Part shown: positions 1 through 5,229 of the stretch, piece after piece
Layout: every line of letters begins with the position of its first letter
Position numbering within the stretch: the first letter of the stretch is position 1
NCBI GenBank assembly: GCA_021785095.1
Contig: JAJYGM010000808.1
Location: 1 to 5,229 of the forward strand
Length of the DNA: 5,229 bases
Reading direction: 5' to 3'
DNA from: Actinomycetes bacterium
GTDB lineage: Bacteria > Actinomycetota > Acidimicrobiia > Acidimicrobiales > Bog-793
Notes under the pieces: generated by a model
The model's database searches: none
The model's input: the letters and a program-made list of their open reading frames with translations, nothing else
What the model was told of the DNA's origin: nothing
Made by a program: the position numbers and the translations under genes

Positions 1-1185
1 AGGTCCCACACCGACTTTGCGCATGGCGAGGACGACCTCAGCCGTGTCGTCAACGTCGGGATAGTTGTCGTTGGCGAACTCGAACGCCCAGCCTCCGGGC
101 TCGAGGCGCGGGCGCCGGACAGCCCAGTCGCCCTTGACCCGGATCTCCTCCCCGGAGATCCACTCGACCGCGCGAACCACCCGCTCGTCCTCGAGACCCA
201 CGCCGGCATCGCCGAGAGCCACGAGCGCGAGCGCCGTGTCCCAGACGGGCGACTGGCACGCCTCGAGGCGGCGCATCCCGTTCTCCCGGATCGTGAAACC
301 GTCGAGCCCTGCCAGGCCCCGCTCGACCACCGGATGGTCGAGTGCGTACCCGCGCAGGTGCAGCGCCATGAGCGAGTACACCCACGGCGGCTGGATGCCG
401 CCCCAACACCCGTCGGCCTCCTGCCGCTTCACGATCCATCGCTCCGCCGCAACGAGAGCAGCCTCACGCACGGTCGCCCTGACGAGCCGTCGGCGCGCAA
501 GGGCTTCCCAACGATGAAGGACGCGGTCGAGCAGGTGGAAGGCGCCGCGCATGGTCCGAAGCGGCTCGGGCGCCTTGGGGGGCAGTCCCGACCGCAGCTC
601 CTCGATCCCGAACGGAAGCGTCCGGACAGGACGATGCGCTGCGACGACCGTCAGCGCGACGATCGTCTGGCGCGCCCAGCACGCGAAGTCGTAGATGTTG
701 AGCGGGAACCACGGTGGGAGGAAGATGACCTCCGGTGGGAGTGCCGGCACATCTCCCCACGGCCACAGACCGAAGAGCGCCATCCACAACCGGGTGAACA
801 CGCGGGAGCGCTCGAGACCGCCCGCTTCACGGATGAACGCGGCAGCCTTCGCCATGTGCGGCTCGGACGGGTCGTCGCCAGCCAGGCGCAGGGCCACGTA
901 GGCCTCGATCGAGGTCGAGAGCTCGGCCGGGCCCTCGTAGAAGGCGGCCCACGTCCCGTCCGACCGCTGCTGGGAGCGGATCCAGTTCGCGCTCTCCATC
1001 GTCTCGACGGCGGTCCTGATCCCGAGGAACTCCCGGAGGAGGAGGTCTTCCGCGTCCATGGTGACGTTCGTCTCGAGCTCGCCCTTCCACCAACCGGCGG
1101 CCGACTGCAGCCCGAACAGGTGCTCTTGCGCGCGCTGCAGCGTCGAGCGGGCCGCGTCCAAGCGGCCCTCGGCGCCCACCTCCAT
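1..1185 (-). CDS. shc: Squalene-hopene cyclase, N-terminal 395 residues (3'-truncated by window edge)
   Basis: Shc (HpnF) cyclises squalene to hopene/hopanol at the membrane surface. The gene begins at the ATG at 1185 and stays open to the window edge, giving 395 of an expected 630 or so residues. The general-acid motif DVDD is at residues 377-380 (nucleotides 57-46) inside YPDVDDTAEV, as in class II triterpene cyclases. Three Q-x3-G-x-W (QW) repeats are seen at 27-33, 73-79 and 255-261. Other conserved blocks are SIEAY at 92-96, WFPLNIYDFACWAR at 159-172, GGIQPPWVY at 262-270, QSPVWDT at 311-317 and GDWAVRRP at 352-359. From the known Alicyclobacillus acidocaldarius enzyme, the pocket residues Trp169, Tyr267, Trp312 and Phe365 correspond by eye to W170, Y270, W315 and F368, so the visible half looks intact. 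The start overlaps the stop of the prenyl synthase (TGATG), with GAGGGAG 5 bases upstream. It is the last gene visible in the operon. Confidence 0.96.
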   Translation of the reverse strand, partial: MEVGAEGRLDAARSTLQRAQEHLFGLQSAAGWWKGELETNVTMDAEDLLLREFLGIRTAVETMESANWIRSQQRSDGTWAAFYEGPAELSTSIEAYVALRLAGDDPSEPHMAKAAAFIREAGGLERSRVFTRLWMALFGLWPWGDVPALPPEVIFLPPWFPLNIYDFACWARQTIVALTVVAAHRPVRTLPFGIEELRSGLPPKAPEPLRTMRGAFHLLDRVLHRWEALARRRLVRATVREAALVAAERWIVKRQEADGCWGGIQPPWVYSLMALHLRGYALDHPVVERGLAGLDGFTIRENGMRRLEACQSPVWDTALALVALGDAGVGLEDERVVRAVEWISGEEIRVKGDWAVRRPRLEPGGWAFEFANDNYPDVDDTAEVVLAMRKVGVGP

Positions 1186-2240
1186 CAGAACTCCCTCGCC
1201 ACGACGAAACGTGCGATGTCTCCCAACTCGTCCCGCGCCCGCGCATCGAGCCCCGCGTGATCGAGGGAAGCCAGCGCAGCTGCGAGACGACCGTCTGCCT
1301 CGTCGATCGCGACGGCACGCCCCCCGCACAGCTCGACTAGCGCAGTCGCACGGGCGACCTCGTCGTCGGACAGCTCGACGAGCTCGAGCAAGTGTGTGAG
1401 CTCACCTGCGCGGCCGTCCGCGTTCGCCAGAGCCGCCGCGATGGGCAGCGTCTTCTTGTGCTGGCGGATGTCGTTGCCCGTCGGCTTCCCGGTCTGGCGC
1501 GGGTCGCCCCAGATCCCGAGGAGGTCGTCGACGGCCTGGAAGGCGAGGCCGAGCTGGACGCCGAACTCTCGCAAGGCGTCGGTCGTCGCCGGGGGCGCTC
1601 CGGCCAGGATGGCGCCGAGTGAGGAGGCACATCCGAGCAGCGCCCCCGTCTTCCCGGCCTCCATCAGGAGGCAGCGGTCGACGTCGATCCCGGGGAGCGA
1701 CTCGAAGGCCATGTCGAGGGCCTGCCCCGCGATCATGTCGGCCGTCGCCTGCGCGAGGCAGCGTGCCGCTGCTCCGCCGGTACCGCCACCGGCTCCCGAT
1801 CGCAGGTGGAACTGGTGCGCATCGGTGTCGAGGAGGACCTGTTGCGCAAGAGCGAGGAGCGCGTCCCCGACGATGATGGCTCGGCCGACGCCCCAGATCG
1901 CCCAGACCGTCGGGCGGTGCCGCCGCTCACGGTCGCAATCGATCACGTCGTCGTGGATGAGCGAGAAGTTGTGCACGAGCTCCACCGCGACGGCGCCCGG
2001 CACGCCGACCTCGGCTGTGGCCCCGGCTGCTTCTGCGCTGAGGACGGCGAGCGCGGGCCGAACGCCCTTGCCGCTCGAGGTTGCCGCGACTCGGTGCCCC
2101 ACCTCGTCGACGAGGCCGAAGTGGTACTCCGCGGCAAGGCGGACCTCGGGCGAGAGGCGCTCGAGCGCCGCTTCGATGGCAGGAGCCGACAGGTCGCGTG
2201 CCCGAGCGAGGACCTCGGGGACGGAGCGGATGGGGATCAC
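1185..2240 (-). CDS. Trans-isoprenyl (polyprenyl) diphosphate synthase of the hopanoid operon
   Basis: This E-isoprenyl diphosphate synthase adds isopentenyl diphosphate units to an allylic primer. Here it presumably provides farnesyl diphosphate for HpnD. It is 351 residues long with a GTG start at 2240. Seen in order: GKGVRP at 58-63 (substrate-binding Lys/Arg), the first Asp-rich motif DDVID at 97-101 with the RRHRPT tail, GQALDM at 172-177, KTG at 197-199, and the second Asp-rich region AVDDLLGIWGD at 236-246 followed by TGKPTGND and KKTLP. The second motif reads DDLLG rather than DDxxD, a common variant in actinobacterial enzymes. A Gly-rich linker lies at about 148-157. The start overlaps the hpnE stop as GTGA and has an excellent ribosome binding site. 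The stop overlaps the shc ATG by one base. Product length cannot be settled by motif: Phe at -5 and Ser at -4 before DDVID, with no insertion in the motif, resembles type I geranylgeranyl diphosphate synthases. I leave the symbol blank for that reason. Confidence 0.92.
   Translation of the reverse strand: MIPIRSVPEVLARARDLSAPAIEAALERLSPEVRLAAEYHFGLVDEVGHRVAATSSGKGVRPALAVLSAEAAGATAEVGVPGAVAVELVHNFSLIHDDVIDCDRERRHRPTVWAIWGVGRAIIVGDALLALAQQVLLDTDAHQFHLRSGAGGGTGGAAARCLAQATADMIAGQALDMAFESLPGIDVDRCLLMEAGKTGALLGCASSLGAILAGAPPATTDALREFGVQLGLAFQAVDDLLGIWGDPRQTGKPTGNDIRQHKKTLPIAAALANADGRAGELTHLLELVELSDDEVARATALVELCGGRAVAIDEADGRLAAALASLDHAGLDARARDELGDIARFVVAREF
1191..1197 (-). promoter_or_regulatory. 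Ribosome binding site of shc
   Basis: GAGGGAG on the minus strand lies 5 bases before the shc ATG at 1185, inside the final codons of the prenyl synthase gene. Together with the TGATG overlap it supports coupled translation of the two genes. Confidence 0.65.
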
Positions 2241-3643
2241 GCGATCACCTCCTCGGCATCAGGGGTTCTGGTGTGGCCGAGAGATGCGAGAGCGACGTCG
2301 GCTGCCGCCCGCCCGCTGCGCACCGCTCCTTCCATGGTCGCCGGCCAGCCCGTGTCGGTCCACGCTCCCGCCAGTGCCAGGTTCGGGATAGCCGTGCGCG
2401 CGCCGAGGCGGAGCGACCGGGTGCCCGGCACGCCACGGAACGTGGCGTCGTGCTCGCGGGTCACCACGGCGTCGACGACCTCCGCTCGCCTTGCCAGCGG
2501 AAAGAGCGTGCGGAAGGCTTCGAGCTGGCGGTCGATCAGGACCTCGGGGCGTTGTCCGATCTCGACGTCCGCCCCGGAGAGCGAGATCGCGACCACCTGG
2601 CCGTCGGCCGGGTCCATGCCGGCGGCACGGGTGCGGTCGAAGACGAATTGGACCGGCGAGTCGACGGCGGCAGCGATTCGATGCTCCATCACCTTCCGGT
2701 CGAACACGATGTGGACGTTGACGATGGGCGACGTGCCGAGCAGGCGAAGGTCAGCAGCACGCCCGGCCGTCACGGCCGGCGGCGGCAGGAGCTGAGCAGC
2801 CGCCTCGTGAGGCACTGCCAGCACGACGGCCTCCGCTTCGAGGATCCCGTCCTCGGTCGCCACACCGCGCACCGCGCCCCGGCCGGCGAGGACGAGCTCG
2901 GTCACCCGAGCCTTGAGGCGGATCTCCGCGCCGAGTGACTCGAGCAACCGCCGCGCCGGTTCCACGTGGAGCTCGGCCAGCGGGACGGCCGACCAGGCGA
3001 TGTCGGCCGCCGAGGTGTCTGTGAGGAGGCCGGTCCGGAAGACCTTGGCAGCCAGTGACAGCGAGACCTCGCGCGCCCGGAGGTTCGTCGTAGGAAGCGT
3101 GATGAGGTCCCACAACCGCTCGATCGCGCGGTCGCTCTGGCCGTGGCTGCGCAACCACTCGCCGAAGGTCAGGGTGTCGAGGCGCGGGTCGTCGAGCCTG
3201 GCGTTGCGCAGGCCGAAGGCCGCCGGAGGCAGCCGCAGCCGGTCGAGCGGCGAGAGGTGCCTGTAGGACAGGAGCGATCTCCCGAGGTGGAGCGGAGCCG
3301 GCAGGTCGTCGCGCCGGATCCATGCCGTCGCCGGCGCGCCGCCGCCGGAACTGGCCGGCCGGAGGACCGGGATGGCGAGCGGACCGTCGAACGGGGCGAG
3401 GTGCGAAGTGCCGAGTCGCAACAGGAACCCGCGGTAGGCCTCACAGCAGCGCAGGTGGACGTGCTGGCCGTTGTCGAAGGCGAGCCCCTTCCGATTGAAC
3501 GACCACGTCGCACCGCCGAGGCGCGGCCGCCCCTCGAGGAGCGTCACGGCGGCGCCACCGTCGGCACAGGCGACTGCGGCGCTCAGGCCCGCTAGGCCGC
3601 CACCCACGACCACGACCCGCGGCCCGGGATCGCCCGCGCTCAT
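2237..3643 (-). CDS. hpnE: HpnE, FAD-dependent hydroxysqualene dehydroxylase
   Basis: HpnE reductively removes the hydroxyl of hydroxysqualene to give squalene, completing the HpnD-HpnC-HpnE route. It belongs to the flavin amine oxidase / phytoene desaturase superfamily. The protein is 468 residues from the ATG at 3643. It opens with a dinucleotide-binding Rossmann motif, VVVGGGLAGLSAA (residues 11-23, GxGxxG at 14-19), ending in the acidic residue E37. RLGGATWSF and then DNGQHV at 57-62 follow, both characteristic of HpnE. The C-terminal FAD-contacting segment GAWTDTGWPATMEGAVRSG is at about 426-444. An ATG at 3691 would add 16 Gly/Arg-rich residues lying inside hpnD. I reject it because GGGAG lies 7 bases before 3643 and the ATGA overlap gives a coupled start. 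The older label 'squalene-associated FAD-dependent desaturase' refers to the same family. A carotenoid desaturase is less likely, since no other carotenoid gene is present in the window. Confidence 0.94.
   Translation of the reverse strand: MSAGDPGPRVVVVGGGLAGLSAAVACADGGAAVTLLEGRPRLGGATWSFNRKGLAFDNGQHVHLRCCEAYRGFLLRLGTSHLAPFDGPLAIPVLRPASSGGGAPATAWIRRDDLPAPLHLGRSLLSYRHLSPLDRLRLPPAAFGLRNARLDDPRLDTLTFGEWLRSHGQSDRAIERLWDLITLPTTNLRAREVSLSLAAKVFRTGLLTDTSAADIAWSAVPLAELHVEPARRLLESLGAEIRLKARVTELVLAGRGAVRGVATEDGILEAEAVVLAVPHEAAAQLLPPPAVTAGRAADLRLLGTSPIVNVHIVFDRKVMEHRIAAAVDSPVQFVFDRTRAAGMDPADGQVVAISLSGADVEIGQRPEVLIDRQLEAFRTLFPLARRAEVVDAVVTREHDATFRGVPGTRSLRLGARTAIPNLALAGAWTDTGWPATMEGAVRSGRAAADVALASLGHTRTPDAEEVIA
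2243..2253 (-). promoter_or_regulatory. Extended Shine-Dalgarno for the prenyl diphosphate synthase
   Basis: On the minus strand this reads AGGAGGTGATC, an 11-base perfect complement of the conserved 3' tail of bacterial 16S rRNA (GATCACCTCCT). The GGAGG core ends 7 bases before the GTG at 2240. It lies in the last codons of hpnE, where it encodes Glu-Glu-Val-Ile, and it decides the GTG start. It probably offsets the weaker start codon and supports re-initiation at the GTGA overlap. Confidence 0.85.
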
Positions 3644-4503
3644 GCGCCGGCTCCCGCGAGGCTTCGAGCTGCCACCCACGCCTTCTCCCACGTCGGCAGC
3701 GACACGCGGCGCTCAAGCACAGCTGCGGGATCAGCCTCGATCCGCGACAGCAGGCGCCGGTAGATGCCTGCCATCGCGGAGACACAGGCACGGCTGCGGT
3801 GATCGAGGAGCTGCAGCAGCTGGAGACCCTCGTCGTATCGCTCCCGGGCCCGCTCTGCTTCGACACGTATGACCCTGCTCATGGCCTCCCGCGTCCCGGT
3901 CCCGTCGGGTTCGCAGCCGAAGTGGGCGAGATCCTCTCGAGGGAGGTAGACGCGGCCCATCGTCGTCCGGTCTTCCACGATGTCGCGCAGGATGTTCGTG
4001 ATCTGGAGCGCGACACCGAGGGTGTCGGCGAGGTGCTCGGCGCGTTCCAGGCTGCCCGAGTCGGTGCCGAAGACGCCGAGCGACAGCCGTCCGATGGATC
4101 CGGCGACGCAACGGCAGTAGATCACGAGGTCGTCGAACGTCTCGTAAGTCGTGTCACGGCAGTCCATCTCGCAACCGTCGATGAGCTCGCCGAAGGCCGC
4201 GAGCGGGACGGGAAAGCTCTTGGACACGTCGGCGAGGGCGATGAGCACGGCATCGCCCTCGGGGACGTCGCCAGCTTGGACCGCTGCCACGGAGGATCTC
4301 ACGTCCTCGAGCCGCTCGAGCTTCTCATCGACGGGAGCCGTGCCGTCGCCGATGTCGTCGATCCGGCGGGCGAGAGCGTAGAGCGCCGCCATCGCCCGCC
4401 GGCGCGCCGGGTCGAGGAGCCTGATGCCGTAGGCGAAGTTCTTCGCCTCGCGCCGGGTGATCTCCTCGCACCTTGCGTACGCGGCAACGATGTCGGCCGG
4501 CAT
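3640..4503 (-). CDS. hpnD: HpnD, presqualene diphosphate synthase
   Basis: HpnD condenses two farnesyl diphosphates to presqualene diphosphate, the first committed step to squalene. The protein is 287 residues from the ATG at 4503, close to the usual length of about 280. It has the all-alpha trans-isoprenyl synthase signatures in order: KNFAYGIRLL near residues 21-30, the first Asp-rich motif DDIGD at 49-53, TTYETFDDLVIYC at 118-130 with SIGRL following, and the second Asp-rich motif DIVED at 174-178 within QITNILRDIVED, followed by GRVYLP. Both Mg-diphosphate-binding Asp clusters are intact. An in-frame ATG at 4548 would add 15 residues lying within hpnC. I prefer 4503 because AGAGGT sits 8 bases upstream, the TGATG overlap suggests coupling, and MPADIVAAY matches the expected N-terminus. 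The paralogue hpnC lies directly upstream. The 3' end overlaps hpnE by four bases. Confidence 0.95.
   Translation of the reverse strand: MPADIVAAYARCEEITRREAKNFAYGIRLLDPARRRAMAALYALARRIDDIGDGTAPVDEKLERLEDVRSSVAAVQAGDVPEGDAVLIALADVSKSFPVPLAAFGELIDGCEMDCRDTTYETFDDLVIYCRCVAGSIGRLSLGVFGTDSGSLERAEHLADTLGVALQITNILRDIVEDRTTMGRVYLPREDLAHFGCEPDGTGTREAMSRVIRVEAERARERYDEGLQLLQLLDHRSRACVSAMAGIYRRLLSRIEADPAAVLERRVSLPTWEKAWVAARSLAGAGA
3651..3655 (-). promoter_or_regulatory. Ribosome binding site deciding the hpnE start
   Basis: GGGAG on the minus strand lies 7 bases before the ATG at 3643, inside the 3' end of hpnD. With the ATGA overlap it favours 3643 over the in-frame ATG at 3691. Confidence 0.65.
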
Positions 4504-5229
4504 CAGCCGGACCTCTTCGCGCCGGCGAGCAGCAGACGCGCTGCACATGTCGCCACCTGTGTGCTCGAGGCCTTCGCCGTACGGTTGACGACGTCGTACT
4601 CGACCTGCTCGATCGCATCGACCTGGGCGAGGCCGCCGCCGGCGAACCCGGCCACCGCTACCTTGGCCGGCCAGCCTTTGAGCCGGCGGACGAGCGACGC
4701 GCCCTCCTGCAGCATGCCTCGGGCGCGGCCGGCCTCGAACGCGACGAGGCGCCGGATGGCTGCGGCCGTCGTGGGAGCCGCACCCTCTCGGGACAGCGCC
4801 CCGCCGTCGACCGCGAACCGGCGCAAGTCCTCCTCAGGCAGGTAGATGCGTCCACGATCGGCGTCCTCCCGGACATCCTGCAGGTGCTCCACGATCTGCA
4901 GCCCGGAGCACACGAGGTCCGAGAGTCGCGCGTTCTCCGGGGTGTTCTGTCCGAAGACTGCCAGTACGAGCCTGCCCACCGGGTTCGCCGACAGCTCGCA
5001 GTAGCCGAGCAGCTCGTCGAAGGTCGCGTAGCGCGACACGCGCTGGTCGACACGGTTGGCGTCGATGAGGTCGGCGAACGGTCGACGGTCGAGATGGAGC
5101 TCTGCGATCGTCGACTGGAGGCCCCGGAAGACGGGCTGGCTGGCGGTGCCACCGAAGGCTCGGTCCAGCTCTGCCTCGAGCCCGTCGAGTGCCGCAAGCC
5201 GAGCCACTGGGCCACCGTCGAGCTCGTCT
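4503..5229 (-). CDS. hpnC: HpnC, hydroxysqualene synthase (5'-truncated by window edge)
   Basis: This is a squalene/phytoene-synthase-fold enzyme. HpnC family members convert presqualene diphosphate to hydroxysqualene, the second step from farnesyl diphosphate to squalene. The last 241 codons are visible in an open frame that runs off the right edge, so the N-terminus, probably some 50 residues carrying the first Asp-rich motif, is missing. Visible signatures are YATFDELLGYC followed by SANPVGRLVL (about 5030-4965), the second Asp-rich motif DVRED (4877-4863), and GRIYLPEEDLRRF directly after it. The C-terminal segment has the Ala/Gly-rich AVAGFAGGG stretch usual for the family. A GTG codon at 5207 could be read as a start, but it lies inside conserved sequence and coding continues upstream, so it is almost certainly internal. 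The stop overlaps the hpnD ATG by one base. HpnC rather than HpnD is assigned from the SANPVGR and EHLQD variants and from its position first in the operon. Plain phytoene synthase is unlikely given the neighbours. Confidence 0.93.
   Translation of the reverse strand, partial: DELDGGPVARLAALDGLEAELDRAFGGTASQPVFRGLQSTIAELHLDRRPFADLIDANRVDQRVSRYATFDELLGYCELSANPVGRLVLAVFGQNTPENARLSDLVCSGLQIVEHLQDVREDADRGRIYLPEEDLRRFAVDGGALSREGAAPTTAAAIRRLVAFEAGRARGMLQEGASLVRRLKGWPAKVAVAGFAGGGLAQVDAIEQVEYDVVNRTAKASSTQVATCAARLLLAGAKRSG
4511..4516 (-). promoter_or_regulatory. Ribosome binding site deciding the hpnD start
   Basis: AGAGGT on the minus strand, within GAAGAGGT, has its GG ending 8 bases before the ATG at 4503. 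It lies in the last codons of hpnC and supports 4503 over the upstream in-frame ATG at 4548. Confidence 0.65.

Noticed and set aside
334..1260. Long plus-strand open frame (308 codons) opposite shc
   Set aside because: It is antisense to a frame with clear squalene-hopene cyclase motifs. Its translation is Arg/Pro/Gly-rich with no recognisable domain, as expected for a shadow frame in very GC-rich DNA.
827..1318. Minus-strand open frame of 163 codons crossing the prenyl synthase/shc boundary
   Set aside because: It is out of frame with both real genes and Arg/Gly-rich. The shc frame beginning at 1185 explains the sequence with clear homology.
1396..2391. Long plus-strand open frames opposite the prenyl synthase and hpnE (also 1806-2795)
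   Set aside because: Both are antisense to genes with intact catalytic motifs, have low-complexity composition, and run across the boundary of two real genes.
3644..3691. Upstream ATG start for hpnE adding 16 residues
   Set aside because: The extra residues are Gly/Arg/Ser-rich and lie before the normal Rossmann start. The ATG at 3643 has a better ribosome binding site and a typical 4-base overlap.
4504..4548. Upstream ATG start for hpnD adding 15 residues
   Set aside because: It would overlap hpnC by 46 bases. The extra residues are not typical of the family, and 4503 has a well-placed ribosome binding site.
3799..4845. 348-codon plus-strand open frame opposite hpnD and hpnC
   Set aside because: It spans two well-supported genes on the other strand and has no recognisable motif. 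It is explained by GC-rich codon structure.
5205..5207. GTG at 5207 as the true start of hpnC
   Set aside because: The frame continues upstream to the edge with family-like sequence, and starting here would remove the first Asp-rich motif that the enzyme needs.

Overview
The window is a gapless stretch of one minus-strand operon for hopanoid biosynthesis. Read in transcription order, from high to low coordinates, it holds hpnC (5' end missing), hpnD, hpnE, a trans-polyprenyl diphosphate synthase gene, and shc (squalene-hopene cyclase, 3' part missing). The DNA is very GC-rich, with strong third-position G/C bias. The gene set and order match the hopanoid cluster known from Streptomyces and other Actinobacteria (two squalene-synthase-like genes, hpnE, polyprenyl synthetase, shc). 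The RRHRPT variant after the first Asp-rich motif of the prenyl synthase is also typical of actinobacterial enzymes. I therefore infer a high-GC actinobacterium but cannot name a genus.

Layout: 5229-4503 is hpnC, 4503-3640 hpnD, 3643-2237 hpnE, 2240-1185 the prenyl diphosphate synthase, and 1185-1 the first 395 codons of shc, ending just after the catalytic Asp motif. Every neighbouring pair overlaps by 1 or 4 bases (TGATG, ATGA, GTGA, TGATG), and each downstream start has a purine-rich ribosome binding site inside the preceding gene. There are no intergenic regions, and I see no internal promoter, terminator, RNA gene, mobile element or repeat array.

How the genes work together: the prenyl synthase supplies the allylic diphosphate, expected to be farnesyl diphosphate. 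HpnD condenses two of these to presqualene diphosphate, HpnC converts that to hydroxysqualene, and HpnE reduces hydroxysqualene to squalene. Shc then cyclises squalene to hopene or hopanol. This is the three-enzyme HpnCDE squalene route, not the single-enzyme squalene synthase route. The window therefore encodes every step from C5 units to the hopane skeleton. Any side-chain genes such as hpnH or hpnG would lie downstream, beyond position 1.

I found no novel system. The points worth a second look are fine-scale: the chain-length signature of the prenyl synthase, an unusually complete Shine-Dalgarno sequence at its GTG start, the all-overlapping junctions, and a few residues that differ from the generic motif in HpnE and HpnC.
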